Positions 41,688 to 51,965 of a stretch of 64,000 nt of DNA are shown in pieces. A program made the position numbers and the translations under genes. The notes beneath the pieces were generated by a model that was not told the origin of the DNA, did not search any database, and saw only the letters and a list, made by a program, of their open reading frames with translations. Numbering within the stretch: position 1 is the stretch's first letter; every line of letters begins with the position of its first letter. Source of the DNA: Streptomyces verrucosisporus. GTDB taxonomy: Bacteria; Actinomycetota; Actinomycetes; Streptomycetales; Streptomycetaceae. The DNA lies in contig NZ_JADEYH010000005.1 in assembly GCF_017114865.1 (NCBI RefSeq), positions 124,001-188,000 on the forward strand. The letters run 5' to 3'.

Positions 41688-43319
41688 ATGGCCCATTCCC
41701 ATTCCCACTCCCCCGCACCGTCCCATCCGTCCGTCGTCTGTACCGGGGTGCGCTTCGCCTGGCCGGACGGCACCCCCGTGCTGGAGGACCTCCAGTTCTC
41801 CGCGGGCCCCGGCCGCACCGGGCTGGTCGGTCTCAACGGCGCCGGCAAGTCCACCCTGCTGAAGCTGATCGCGGGCGAGCTGGCCCCGGCCGGGGGCTCG
41901 GTGCGCACCACCGGCGAGGTGGGCCACCTTCCCCAGACCGTCCATCTGGACACCGCGCTGCGCGTGGACCGGGCCCTGGGCATCGCGGAGGTCCGTGCCG
42001 CGCTGCACGCCATCGAGGCCGGGGACGCGAGCGAGGAGAACTTCACGGCCGTCGGCGACGACTGGGACGTGGAGGAGCGCGCCCGCGCGGCCCTGGAGCA
42101 GCTCGGTCTGGGGCACGTCGGCCTGGACCGCACCATCGGCGAGCTCTCCGGCGGCGAGGCGGTCCTGCTGCGGCTGGCCGCGCTGCTGCTGGCCCGGCCG
42201 CGGATCCTGCTGCTGGACGAGCCGACGAACAACCTCGACATCTCCGCGCGCGGGCGGCTGTACGAGGCCGTCCGCTCCTGGAACGGGGTGATGCTGGTGG
42301 TCAGCCATGACCGCGAGCTGCTGCGGCACATGGACCGGATCGCCGATCTGCGCGACGGCGGGGTCCGGTGGTACGGCGGGAACTTCGACGTCTACCAGGA
42401 GGCTCTGGCCACCGAGCAGGAGGCGGCCGAGCGGGCGGTCCGCGCGGCGAGGGCGGACGTCAGGCGGCAGAAGCGCGATCTGGTCGAGGCGCACGACAAG
42501 CTCGCCGGACGGATGCGCCAGGGCCGCAAGGCCGCCGCCACCGCGGGGCTGCCGAAGATCGTGGCGGGAGCGCGCAAGCGCGCGGCGCAGGTCTCGGCGG
42601 GCAAGCACCGCATCCTGCACGAGGGGCGGCTGGAGGAGGCGCGGGAGCGGCTGGACGAGGCCGCCGAGGCGGTGCGGGACGACGCCGAGATCCGCGTCGA
42701 CCTCCCGTCCACCGCCGTGCCGCGCGGCCGTACCGTCCTGACGCTGCGCGCCGTGGAACTGCGCTGCGGGGCCCGTGCGGAGCTGGAGTTGCGCGGTCCG
42801 GAGCGTGTGGCTCTGGTAGGGCGCAACGGCGCGGGCAAGACCACGCTGCTGCGCACGGTCGCCGGAGAGCTGGAGCCGGCGGCGGGCGAGGCGGTGACGC
42901 ACGTCCCTGTGCGGTACCTGCCACAGCGTCTGGACGTACTGGACGACGAGCTGTCGGTCGCGGCGAACGTGGCGCGCTTCGCGCCGGGGGCGACCGGGAA
43001 CCGCGTCCGGGCGCGGCTGGCGCGTTTCCTGTTCCGGGGCGCGCGGGCGGACCGCCCGGCCGGGACGCTGTCGGGCGGCGAGCGGTTCCGGGCGGCGCTG
43101 GCGGCGCTGATGCTGGCCGAGCCCGCGCCGCAGCTGCTGATGCTGGACGAGCCGACGAACAACCTCGACATGGCCGGCGTGCGGCAGCTCACCACCGCTC
43201 TGGAGGGCTACGAGGGCGCGCTGGTCGTGGCCAGCCACGATGTGGCGTTCCTGCGGGAGATCGGCATCACCCGCTGGCTGCTGCTGGACGGGGAGCTGTC
43301 CGAGACCGGTCCGCTGTAG
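41688..43319 (+). CDS. ABC-F family ribosome-associated ATPase
   Basis: 543 residues with two ATP-binding domains and no membrane segment. Domain 1 has Walker A GLNGAGKST, signature ELSGGEAV and Walker B LLLDEPTNNLD; domain 2 has GRNGAGKTT, TLSGGERF and LMLDEPTNNLD. The linker (about 245-340) is highly charged and helical, the ribosome-contacting ARD region. ABC-F proteins act on translation, and some protect ribosomes from macrolides, lincosamides or pleuromutilins. The N-terminus MAHSHSHS is His-rich. AGGAGG lies 5 nt before ATG. The long leader and phased repeats suggest induced expression. Confidence 0.9.
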   Translation: MAHSHSHSPAPSHPSVVCTGVRFAWPDGTPVLEDLQFSAGPGRTGLVGLNGAGKSTLLKLIAGELAPAGGSVRTTGEVGHLPQTVHLDTALRVDRALGIAEVRAALHAIEAGDASEENFTAVGDDWDVEERARAALEQLGLGHVGLDRTIGELSGGEAVLLRLAALLLARPRILLLDEPTNNLDISARGRLYEAVRSWNGVMLVVSHDRELLRHMDRIADLRDGGVRWYGGNFDVYQEALATEQEAAERAVRAARADVRRQKRDLVEAHDKLAGRMRQGRKAAATAGLPKIVAGARKRAAQVSAGKHRILHEGRLEEARERLDEAAEAVRDDAEIRVDLPSTAVPRGRTVLTLRAVELRCGARAELELRGPERVALVGRNGAGKTTLLRTVAGELEPAAGEAVTHVPVRYLPQRLDVLDDELSVAANVARFAPGATGNRVRARLARFLFRGARADRPAGTLSGGERFRAALAALMLAEPAPQLLMLDEPTNNLDMAGVRQLTTALEGYEGALVVASHDVAFLREIGITRWLLLDGELSETGPL

Positions 43320-43338
43320 TCGTCCGCCCCCGGAGAAC

Positions 43339-43374
43339 GTACCCTCCCGGCGCCGTCCGGCGCCGGGAGGGTAC
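43339..43374. terminator. ABC-F terminator
   Basis: A 16-bp perfect stem (43339-43354 with 43359-43374), 4-nt loop, 19 nt after the stop. Confidence 0.85.
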
Positions 43375-43410
43375 TGAGGGGGAGCGAGGGAGGTTTCGCA
43401 ACTGTGGTGA

Positions 43411-43425
43411 GACAGCAATACTGTC
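43411..43425. promoter_or_regulatory. MerR-type dyad GACAG-CAATA-CTGTC
   Basis: A perfect 5-bp-arm palindrome overlapping an AATACT hexamer (43417-43422) that ends 7 nt before the MerR gene start. It is probably autoregulatory. I did not find the same sequence upstream of the neighbouring fatty-acid genes. Confidence 0.6.
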
Positions 43426-43429
43426 CGAC

Positions 43430-44152
43430 ATGGATCCGGCTGCCTCCCTGACCGTCGACGAGCTGGCCGCGCGCGCCGGCGTCACCGTCCGAACCATCCG
43501 CTTCTACTCCACCCGGGGGCTGCTGCCGCCACCGGAGATCGGGCCGCGCCGGGTGGGGCGGTACGGGCCCGGCCATCTGTCGCGGCTCGCGCTGATCGAG
43601 GAGTTGCAGCACCAGGGGATGACCCTGGCGGCCATCGAGCGCTACCTGCGGCAGCTGCCCCCCGACCTCAGCCCGGAGGACCTGGCCCTGCACCGGGCCC
43701 TGGTGGCCTCCTGGGCTCCGGACGCCGAGGCCGAGGCCACCCGGGAGAAACTGGAGCGGCGGGCCGGGCGGCGGCTGACGGAGGACGACCTCGACCGGCT
43801 GGCGGCGATGAACGTCCTGGCCCGGACCGGTGACCCGGACGTCTTCCGGATCGACCCGGTGATCCTGCACCTGGGAGTGCGGCTGCTGGAGGTGCCCGTC
43901 TCGCTGAAGACGCTGCTGGCGGCGCGCGAGGTGGTCCTGGAGCACAGCCGCGAGGCGGCCCGCGAGCTGAGCAGGATGTTCAAGGAGGAGGTCTGGGAGC
44001 CCTACCGGCGGCGGGAGTCCGACCCCGAGCAGGTGGAGACGATGCGGACGCTGTCGGCCCATATGCAGCCCATGATCGTGCAGGCGCTGGTGACCGCCTT
44101 CCAGCGCTCCATGCGCGAGGAGCTGAAGGCGTCCTTCCCCGACGAGGGGTGA
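43430..44152 (+). CDS. MerR-family transcriptional regulator
   Basis: 240 residues. The N-terminal winged helix (LTVDELAARAGVTVRTIRFYSTRGLLPPP, YGPGHLSRLALIEELQHQGMTLAAIERYL) is MerR-like. It is followed by a long helical effector domain (about 90-240) rather than metal-binding Cys. Larger MerR regulators of this kind often respond to acyl-CoA or drugs. It converges on the FadB-like gene, so control of the fatty-acid block is possible. The ATG 43430 lacks a ribosome site and appears leaderless. Confidence 0.83.
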   Translation: MDPAASLTVDELAARAGVTVRTIRFYSTRGLLPPPEIGPRRVGRYGPGHLSRLALIEELQHQGMTLAAIERYLRQLPPDLSPEDLALHRALVASWAPDAEAEATREKLERRAGRRLTEDDLDRLAAMNVLARTGDPDVFRIDPVILHLGVRLLEVPVSLKTLLAAREVVLEHSREAARELSRMFKEEVWEPYRRRESDPEQVETMRTLSAHMQPMIVQALVTAFQRSMREELKASFPDEG

Positions 44153-44173
44153 CCCGCGCGGCGCGGGACGGTA

Positions 44174-44207
44174 CGGCCCCCGCCCGGAGCGCACCGGGCG
44201 GGGGCCG
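44174..44207. terminator. terminator between converging MerR and fadB-like genes
   Basis: A 14-bp stem (44174-44187 with 44194-44207) with a 6-nt loop. Confidence 0.85.
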
Positions 44208-44234
44208 CGGAGGCGTCCCCCGCCCGGCCGGGGC

Positions 44235-46445
44235 CTACGCGGCGGGTGTGTCGGGAGTGTCGGGGGTGTCGGTGAAGGTCTCGCCCTTCTCCGCCTTCTC
44301 CACCAGCAGCGCGGGCGGCTCGAACCGGTCGCCGTAGAGCGCCTGGAGCTCGCGGGCGCGCGTTACGAAGCCGGGCAGGCCGCCCTCGTAGCCGTTGATG
44401 TACTGCAGGACGCCACCGGTCCAGCCGGGGAAGCCGATGCCCAGGATGGAGCCGATGTTGGCGTCGGCGACCGAGGTCAGCACGCCTTCCTGAAGGCAGC
44501 GCACGCTGTCGAGCGCCTCGGAGAAGAGCATCCGCTCCTTCATGTCCTCGAAGGGCACGGCCGCGCCCTCGCGGGTGAAGTGCTCGCGCAGTCCCGGCCA
44601 CAGGCCCGCGCGGCGGCCGTCGGCGCCGTACTCGTAGAAGCCGGCGCCGCCGCTGCGGCCGGTGCGGCCGAACTCGTCGACCATGCGGTCGATGACCGCG
44701 TCGGCCGGGTGCGGCTCCCAGGTGCCGCCCGCGGCCTCCACCGCGCGCCGCGCCTCGTTCCGGATCTTCCTGGGCAGGGTCAGTGTCAGCTCGTCCATCA
44801 GGGAGAGCACCTTGGCGGGGTAGCCGGCCTGGGCGGCGGCCTGCTCCACGGAGGCCGGGTCCACGCCCTCGGCGACCAGCGCCACGCCCTCGTTGATGAA
44901 CCGGCCGATCACGCGGGAGGTGAAGAAGCCGCGCGAGTCGCCCACCACGACCGGGGTCTTGTTGATCTGCCGCACCAGGTCGAAGGCGCGGGCGGTGGCC
45001 TCGTCGCCGGTGCGCTCACCGCGGATGATCTCCACCAGCGGCATCTTGTCGACGGGCGAGAAGAAGTGCAGTCCGATGAAGTCCCGCTGCCGTTCGACGC
45101 CCTCGGCCAGCGAGGTGATCGGGATGGTGGAGGTGTTGGAGCACAGCAGCGCGTCGGGGGCGACGACGTCCTGGATCTCGGCGTACACCTTGTGCTTGAG
45201 GGCGGTGTCCTCGAAGACGGCCTCGATCACCGCGTCGCATCCGGCGAGGTCGGCGGCCTCGGCGGTGGGGGTGATACGGGCCAGCAGCGCGTCGCGCTCG
45301 GCGGGGGTGGTGCGGCCCTTGGCCAGCGCCTTGTCCAGCAGACCGGCGGAGTACGCCTTGCCCTTCTCGGCGGCCTCGGCGCTCACGTCCTTGAGGACGA
45401 CCTCGATGCCGGCCTTCGCGCAGGCGTAGGCGATGCCCGCGCCCATCATGCCGGCGCCGAGCACGGCGACCCTGCGCACCTTGCGGGGCTCGGTGCCCCG
45501 GGGGCGGCTGCGGCCGGAGTTGACGGCCTGGAGGTCGAAGAAGAACGCCTGGATCATGTTCTTGGCGGTCTGCCCGGTCGCCAGCTCGGTGAAGTAGCGC
45601 GACTCGATCGCCTGGGCGGTCTCGAAGTCGACCTGGGCGCCCTCGACGGCCGCGGCCAGGATGTTGCGCTGGGCCGGGTAGGGGGCGCCGCCGAGCTGCT
45701 TGGCGAGGTTGGCGGGGAAGGCCGGGAGGTTGGCGGCGAACTTCGGGTTGGCGGGGGTGCCGCCGGGGATCCTGTACCCCTTGATGTCCCAGGGCTGGAC
45801 GGAGGCGGGGTTGGCGTCGATGAACGCCCGCGCCCTGGCCAGCATCTCCTCGGGGGTGTCGGCGACCTCGTGGACCAGGCCCTTGTCCATGGCCTGGCGG
45901 GGGCGGTACTGCCGGCCCTGGAGGAGGACGTTCAGCAGGGCGTCGGTGATGCCCAGCAGCCGCACGGTGCGCACCACTCCCCCGCCGCCGGGCAGCAGGC
46001 CCAGGGTGGCCTCGGGCAGGCCGATCTTCGAGCCCTTGGCGTCGAGTGCGACGCGGTGGTGGCAGGCCAGCGCGATCTCCAGGCCCCCGCCGAGGGCCGC
46101 GCCGTTGACGGCGGCGACGACGGGGATGCCGAGGGTCTCCACGCGGCGCAGGTCGCGCTTCATGGCCATGCCGCGCTCGTAGAGCTCGCGGGCCTGCTCG
46201 GGCCGCACCGCCAGCAGGTCGTTGAGGTCGCCGCCGGCGAAGAAGGTCTTCTTGGCGGAGGTGACGATGACGCCGCGGACGCCCTCGCGCTCGGCCTCCA
46301 GGCGGTCGGCGACCTCGGCGAGCGAGGCGGCGAACGCGGCGTTCATGGTGTTGGCGGACTGGGTGGGGTCGTCCAGGGTGAGGGTGACGACACCGGTGTC
46401 GTCCTGTTCCCAGCGGATGGTGGAAGGGGCTGCGGGGGCTGCCAT
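44235..46445 (-). CDS. fadB: bifunctional enoyl-CoA hydratase / 3-hydroxyacyl-CoA dehydrogenase (FadB/FadJ-type)
   Basis: 736 residues. Residues 1-190 are a crotonase domain (KTFFAGGDLNDL, NGAALGGGLEIALACHHRVA, GLPEATLGLLPGGGGVVR, which keeps the catalytic Glu). From about 330 there is an NAD domain (VAVLGAGMMGAGIAYACAKAG), the catalytic His in LHFFSPVDKMPLVE and two C-terminal helical domains (GDSRGFFTSRVIGRFINEG). It performs two successive beta-oxidation steps. With the thiolase 74 nt upstream it would form the trifunctional complex. ATG 46445 starts it. A TDTPDTPDTPAA tail reflects a short repeat. Confidence 0.93.
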   Translation of the reverse strand: MAAPAAPSTIRWEQDDTGVVTLTLDDPTQSANTMNAAFAASLAEVADRLEAEREGVRGVIVTSAKKTFFAGGDLNDLLAVRPEQARELYERGMAMKRDLRRVETLGIPVVAAVNGAALGGGLEIALACHHRVALDAKGSKIGLPEATLGLLPGGGGVVRTVRLLGITDALLNVLLQGRQYRPRQAMDKGLVHEVADTPEEMLARARAFIDANPASVQPWDIKGYRIPGGTPANPKFAANLPAFPANLAKQLGGAPYPAQRNILAAAVEGAQVDFETAQAIESRYFTELATGQTAKNMIQAFFFDLQAVNSGRSRPRGTEPRKVRRVAVLGAGMMGAGIAYACAKAGIEVVLKDVSAEAAEKGKAYSAGLLDKALAKGRTTPAERDALLARITPTAEAADLAGCDAVIEAVFEDTALKHKVYAEIQDVVAPDALLCSNTSTIPITSLAEGVERQRDFIGLHFFSPVDKMPLVEIIRGERTGDEATARAFDLVRQINKTPVVVGDSRGFFTSRVIGRFINEGVALVAEGVDPASVEQAAAQAGYPAKVLSLMDELTLTLPRKIRNEARRAVEAAGGTWEPHPADAVIDRMVDEFGRTGRSGGAGFYEYGADGRRAGLWPGLREHFTREGAAVPFEDMKERMLFSEALDSVRCLQEGVLTSVADANIGSILGIGFPGWTGGVLQYINGYEGGLPGFVTRARELQALYGDRFEPPALLVEKAEKGETFTDTPDTPDTPAA

Positions 46446-46519
46446 GGTGGGTTTCGGTCTCCGTTGAGGTCTGGCTGCGTCGGGAGGTTCGGGGCGGGCG
46501 GGGCCGGGCGCGGGGCCGG

Positions 46520-47755
<1,236 letters not shown>

Positions 47756-47793
47756 GGTCGAAGATGCCTTCCGGAAAGGGGTGGGTCGGGAGA

Positions 47794-48936
47794 TCAGGAG
47801 AGCAGGGAACGGCCGATGATCTCCTTCATGATCTCGGTCGTGCCGCCGTAGATGGTCTGGATGCGTCCGTCGGTGAACGCCCTGGCCACGGGGTACTCGC
47901 TCATGTAGCCGTAGCCGCCGTGGAGCTGGAGGCACCGGTCGGCGGTGCGTTTTTGCAGTTCGGTCGCCCACCACTTGGCCATCGAGGCGTGGACGGCGTC
48001 CAGCCCGCCGCCGACGTGGTCCTCGACGCAGCGGTCGACGAAGGCGCGGGTGACGGCGCACTCGGTGGCCATCTCCGCCATCTCGAAGCGTACGTGCTGG
48101 AGCCGGGCGAGCGGACGGCCGAACGCCTCGCGCCCCATGACGTACTCACGGGTGATCTCCAGGAGGTGCTCGGCGCCGGCGATGCCGGCCACCGCGATGG
48201 CCAGCCGCTCCTGGGCGAGCTGTGTCATCAGGTGGACGAAGGCGCCGTTGAGTTCGCCCAGCAGGTTCTCCTTGGGCACGCGCACGTCGTCGAAGAACAG
48301 CTCGGCGGTGTCCTGGGACTTCTGGCCGATCTTGTCGAGGTTGCGGCCGCGTTCGAAGCCGGGCATGCCGCGCTCGACGACCAGCAGGCTCAGTCCCTTG
48401 GCGCCGCCCTCGGGGGTCGTCCTGGCGACGACGATCACCAGGTCGGCCAGGATGCCGTTGGAGATGAAGGTCTTGGAGCCGTTGAGGACCCAGTGGTCGC
48501 CGCGGTCCTCGGCCGATGTGCGGATGCCCTGGAGGTCGGAGCCCGCGCCCGGCTCGGTCATGGCGATGGCGGTGATCGTCTCGCCGGAGCAGAAGCCGGG
48601 CAGCCAGCGCTTCTTCTGCTCCTCGGTGGCCAGGGAGGTCAGATACGGGCCGATGATGTCGTTGTGCAGGCCGATCGCCAGGCCGGGCGTGCCGGCCCTG
48701 GTGAACTCCTCGGCCAGTACGGCGCCGTAGCGGAAGTCGTCCTGCCCGCCGCCGCCGTACTCCTCGGGGACGGCCACCCCCAGCAGGCCCTGGCGTCCGG
48801 CGGCGCGCCACACCTCGCGGTCGACGGCGCCCTCGCGCTCCCAGCGCTCGTAGTGCGGCAGCACCTCCCGTTCCAGGAAGGCCCGGACCGTGTGCCGGAA
48901 GGCCTCGTGGTCCTCGGTGAAGATCTTCCGCTTCAT
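47794..48936 (-). CDS. acyl-CoA dehydrogenase
   Basis: 380 residues. FAD/substrate motifs are [32 protein letters not shown] and [38 protein letters not shown]. The catalytic base appears to be the Glu of TTEIMKE, the position of short/medium-chain enzymes. It oxidises acyl-CoA to trans-2-enoyl-CoA with FAD. ATG 48936 overlaps the CoA-transferase stop as ATGA, so the two are coupled. The thiolase starts 38 nt downstream, so all four genes probably form one operon. Confidence 0.93.
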   Translation of the reverse strand: MKRKIFTEDHEAFRHTVRAFLEREVLPHYERWEREGAVDREVWRAAGRQGLLGVAVPEEYGGGGQDDFRYGAVLAEEFTRAGTPGLAIGLHNDIIGPYLTSLATEEQKKRWLPGFCSGETITAIAMTEPGAGSDLQGIRTSAEDRGDHWVLNGSKTFISNGILADLVIVVARTTPEGGAKGLSLLVVERGMPGFERGRNLDKIGQKSQDTAELFFDDVRVPKENLLGELNGAFVHLMTQLAQERLAIAVAGIAGAEHLLEITREYVMGREAFGRPLARLQHVRFEMAEMATECAVTRAFVDRCVEDHVGGGLDAVHASMAKWWATELQKRTADRCLQLHGGYGYMSEYPVARAFTDGRIQTIYGGTTEIMKEIIGRSLLS

Positions 48937-50078
48937 CGTGCGCCCTCCTCGGGCATGGAGACGGGCAGGTCCCAGTCGCGGGCCACCTCGGCGGCGTCCG
49001 CGCCGGGGACGGCGGGCGGGCGGCGCAGCGCGCCGGGGGTGGCGGAGAAGCGGGGGGCGGGGGCGGGCTGGACGGCTCCCGCGTACTCGGTGTAGGTGCC
49101 GCGGGCTGCCAGGTGGGGGTGGTCGGGGGCCTCGCGCAGGGAGAGCACGGGGGCGACGCAGGCGTCGGTGCCCTCGAAGACCTCCGTCCACCCCTGGCGG
49201 GTGCGGGTGCGGAAGCGGGCGGCGACGGCCCGGCGCAGCTTCTCCCAGCGGGCGGGGTCGTCGCGGTCGGCGGCGGTCTGCTCGTCCAGGCCCAGCAGAC
49301 GGGCGAACTCCTCGTAGAACGGCCGCTCCAGCGCGCCGACCGCCATCCAGCCGCCGTCGGCGGTCTCGTAGACGCCGTAGAAGGGGCAGCCGCCGTCCAG
49401 CAGGTTGGCGGCCCGGCGGTCCTGCCAGGCTCCGGCGGCCAGCATGCCGTGGATCATCGCCGTGAGGTGGCTGGTGCCGTCCACGACGGCGGCGTCCACG
49501 ACCTGGCCGCTCCCGCCCTCGGCTCGGGCGTGGTGGAGGGCGGCGAGGACGCCGACGACGAGGTAGAGGGAGCCGCCGGCGTAGTCGCCGAGCAGGTTGG
49601 CGGGGATCGCGGGCGGGCCGCCGGCCGGGCCGATCATGCCCAGTGCGCCGGTGACGGCGGTGTAGCCGATGTCGTGCCCGGCGCTCGCGGCCAGGGGGCC
49701 GTCCTGGCCCCAGCCGGTCATCCGCCCGTAGACCAGTCTCGGGTTGCGGGCCAGACACGGCCCGGGGCCGACGCCCAGGCGCTCGGCGACGCCGGGGCGC
49801 CAGCCCTCGATCAGCACGTCGGCGCGTTCGGCCAGGCCGAGTACGGCTTCGGGGCCGCCGTCGGCCTTGAGGTCGATCACCACCGAGCGCTTGTTGCGGC
49901 CGGTGACGTCGCGAGCGGGGTCGATGCCCAGGGGCTGCCCGCCGGGCCGGTCGACGCGGACGACGTCGGCGCCGAGGTCGGCCAGGAGCATTCCGGCGAA
50001 CGGGCCGGGGCCGATGCCCGCCAGTTCCACCACCCGCACTCCGGCCAGCGGGCCGGGGCCTGTGCCTGCCGCTGCCAT
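48933..50078 (-). CDS. CaiB/BaiF family CoA-transferase (alpha-methylacyl-CoA racemase-like)
   Basis: 381 residues, full length for the family. It starts with LAGVRVVELAGIGPGPFAGMLLADLGADVVRVDRP, followed by RNKRSVVIDLKA and a conserved Asp/His pair in SAGHDIGYTAVTGALGMIG. The SAGHDIGY form with flanking NLLGDYAGGS matches alpha-methylacyl-CoA racemase, which epimerises 2-methyl-branched acyl-CoA so it can be beta-oxidised. This fits the iso/anteiso lipids of actinomycetes. ATG 50078 has GGAGG upstream. It is the first gene of the fatty-acid operon. Confidence 0.9.
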   Translation of the reverse strand: MAAAGTGPGPLAGVRVVELAGIGPGPFAGMLLADLGADVVRVDRPGGQPLGIDPARDVTGRNKRSVVIDLKADGGPEAVLGLAERADVLIEGWRPGVAERLGVGPGPCLARNPRLVYGRMTGWGQDGPLAASAGHDIGYTAVTGALGMIGPAGGPPAIPANLLGDYAGGSLYLVVGVLAALHHARAEGGSGQVVDAAVVDGTSHLTAMIHGMLAAGAWQDRRAANLLDGGCPFYGVYETADGGWMAVGALERPFYEEFARLLGLDEQTAADRDDPARWEKLRRAVAARFRTRTRQGWTEVFEGTDACVAPVLSLREAPDHPHLAARGTYTEYAGAVQPAPAPRFSATPGALRRPPAVPGADAAEVARDWDLPVSMPEEGAR

Positions 50079-50120
50079 CCGGCCTCCAACCGTCCGGGCC
50101 GCCGCGCCGCGGCCGTATGA

Positions 50121-50145
50121 CACCAATGATGTAACACCGGTGATG
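50121..50145. promoter_or_regulatory. direct repeat upstream of the fatty-acid operon
   Basis: CACCAATGATG (50121-50131) and CACCGGTGATG (50135-50145), 14 bp apart, about 45 bp upstream of the CoA-transferase start in an unusually AT-rich patch. It is a candidate regulator site of the beta-oxidation operon. Core promoter elements are unclear. Confidence 0.45.
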
Positions 50146-50200
50146 CTAAGAACACGTTCCACTTTCCACAAGCCCCCGCGGGAGCGCACGCGGAACGCTG

Positions 50201-50228
50201 TGCCCCGTGCCCCGTGCCCCGTGCCCCG
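50201..50228. repeat. 7-bp tandem repeat
   Basis: TGCCCCG four times in a row, with a partial fifth copy. It lies in the gap between the fatty-acid operon promoter and the GntR terminator and is probably slippage. Confidence 0.6.
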
Positions 50229-50255
50229 TGCCGGGCCCGGCCGTACCGGGGAGCA

Positions 50256-50301
50256 CGTGTGCCGAAGGCCCGTCCCCGCGGGGACGGGCCTTCGGCACAC
50301 G
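50256..50301. terminator. GntR-gene terminator, perfect 46-nt palindrome
   Basis: 23 bases (50256-50278) pair exactly with 50279-50301, 26 nt downstream of the GntR gene stop on the leftward strand. Confidence 0.85.
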
Positions 50302-50326
50302 GGGCGGAGCGGGCCCGCCTCCGTCC

Positions 50327-51091
50327 TCATCTGCGCTGCAGCAGCGAGGTGACGCGCAGACGGCCGCTGTGGATCCACACGTCCGAGTACTCCACCGGCC
50401 GGTCGTCGGCGAGGTAGGTGACCTGCTGGAGGTACTGCACGGGGGCGCCCTCGGCCAGCGCCAGGGCCTGCGCGACCTCCCCCGAGGCGGCCTCCGCGCT
50501 GAAGGTGCGGCGGGCCGAGGCGATCTTCAGACCGTAGGCCCCCTCCAGCGCCCCGAAGAGGCTGGAGGCCGTGAAGTCCACCTTCTCGATGCCGGGCGCG
50601 AGGTCGGTCCGTACGAAGTTGAACAGCAGGGCGACCGGCCCCTCCTCGGTGCTGCGCACCCGCACCAGGCGCAGCACCTGCGTGCCGGGAGTCACGTCCA
50701 GCAGGGCGGCGACCGGCCGGGGCGGGGTGATCGGGGAACTCTCGCGCACCTCGGTGGAGGTGACGACGCCCTGGCTGGCGAAGTCCTCCGACAGGGTGCT
50801 GAGCTTCTGGGCGATGGCCGGCTCGATCACCGTGGAGGTGACGAACGTGCCGCGTCCGCGCACCTGCCGCAGCAGCCCCTCCTCGATGAGGGTCGCCAGG
50901 GCCCTGCGTACGGTGCCGCGGCTGACGCCGAACTCCTGGGCCAGCTCGGGTTCGCTCTTGAGGCGGTAGTGCGGCGGCCACTCGCCGCCGGCGATGCGCA
51001 GCCGGATGTGCTCCGAGATCTGGGCGTGGATCGCGGTGGGAACGTTGCGCCTGATGTCCGGAAGACCTCCCTCGTCGGCCGTCACGGTCAC
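50327..51091 (-). CDS. GntR-family (HutC/UTRA) regulator of the pentose operon
   Basis: 254 residues. The N-terminal winged helix (IHAQISEHIRLRIAGGEWPPHYRLKSEPELAQEFGVSRGTVRRAL) is GntR; the C-terminal UTRA ligand domain includes VLRLVRVRSTEEGPVALLFNF and YLADDRPVEYSDVWIHSGRL. It probably senses a sugar phosphate and controls the rbs-type operon it follows. GTG 51091 has GGAG 4 nt upstream; GTG 51085 would have better spacing. A strong hairpin separates it from deoC, so it may be expressed by partial read-through or its own promoter. Confidence 0.88.
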   Translation of the reverse strand: MTVTADEGGLPDIRRNVPTAIHAQISEHIRLRIAGGEWPPHYRLKSEPELAQEFGVSRGTVRRALATLIEEGLLRQVRGRGTFVTSTVIEPAIAQKLSTLSEDFASQGVVTSTEVRESSPITPPRPVAALLDVTPGTQVLRLVRVRSTEEGPVALLFNFVRTDLAPGIEKVDFTASSLFGALEGAYGLKIASARRTFSAEAASGEVAQALALAEGAPVQYLQQVTYLADDRPVEYSDVWIHSGRLRVTSLLQRR

Positions 51092-51122
51092 GCGTCTCCT
51101 CTCCGGTTGCGAAGTGCTCGGT

Positions 51123-51166
51123 CGCCGTGCCCCGCCCGCCCCGCGCGGGGCGGGCGGGGCACGGCG
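51123..51166. terminator. intra-operon hairpin between deoC and the GntR gene
   Basis: Perfect 22-bp self-complementary palindrome (51123-51144 with 51145-51166). It would end most deoC transcripts and reduce regulator expression. Confidence 0.8.
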
Positions 51167-51177
51167 GCGGCCGGCCG

Positions 51178-51894
51178 TCAGTAGCTGGTGGTCGAATCGT
51201 CGGCGGCGCCGGTGACGATCGCCACCCCGGCGCTGGTGCCGAGCAGCGAGGCCCCGGCACGCAGGAGTTCCAGGCCCTGACGGTAGCTCTTGATGGACCC
51301 GGAGGCCTTCACCCGAACGCCGTCCCGTGCCCGGTCGACAAGGTAGCGAACACTCGTCGGATTCGCGGTCTCGATCTGCCCGCTGCTGGCGTTCTTCAGG
51401 TAGGCCGCGCCCGCCTCCATGGCCAGCTCGACGGCGGCCTCCTTCTCCGCGTCGGTGAGCAGCGGCAGCTCCAGCATGACCTTGACCGGCAGGCCCGAGG
51501 CCCGTACGACGCCGGCGATGTCCTCCCGGAAGTCGTCGTACATACCGCTCTTGAGCCAGCCGATCTGCACGCCGATGTCGAGCTGCGTCGCGCCCAGGCG
51601 GGCGATCTCGGCGGCCTCGGCCGCCTTGCCCGCGCTGGTCATGACGCCGACGGTCGGGAAGTCCAGGGCCGAGGCCACCTCGATCCCGGTGCCGCGCAGC
51701 TCCGCGGCCACGACGGGGAGCCAGGAGGCGGGCACCATCGCGGCGTTGAAGCCGTGGGCGGCCGCTTCGCGGGCGTGGGCGGCCATGTCGTCGCGGGTGG
51801 CGTCCGGGTCGATTCTGGTGTGCTGGATGTAGGGCGCCATCTCGGCCGGGCTGAGCGCCGGTTCGGCGGTGGCCGCGGCGGTGGTGTCGGACAT
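51178..51894 (-). CDS. deoC: deoxyribose-phosphate aldolase family protein (DeoC)
   Basis: 238 residues of a class I aldolase barrel. The Schiff-base region is LPVKVMLELPLLT and the second Lys is in VRVKASGSIKSYRQ; IQHTRIDPDATRDD is the N-terminal signature. It would cleave 2-deoxyribose-5-phosphate to glyceraldehyde-3-phosphate and acetaldehyde. The active-site flanks differ from E. coli DeoC (LELP for IETG; ASGSI for AGGVR), so another sugar phosphate is possible. It lies 71 nt after rbsD in the transport operon. Confidence 0.83.
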   Translation of the reverse strand: MSDTTAAATAEPALSPAEMAPYIQHTRIDPDATRDDMAAHAREAAAHGFNAAMVPASWLPVVAAELRGTGIEVASALDFPTVGVMTSAGKAAEAAEIARLGATQLDIGVQIGWLKSGMYDDFREDIAGVVRASGLPVKVMLELPLLTDAEKEAAVELAMEAGAAYLKNASSGQIETANPTSVRYLVDRARDGVRVKASGSIKSYRQGLELLRAGASLLGTSAGVAIVTGAADDSTTSY

Positions 51895-51965
51895 GCGGGT
51901 GTCTCCTGTGGTGGAAGCCGTGGTGGAGGCTTGTGATTGGTGCGGCGGGCGGGCCGCCGCGGGGG

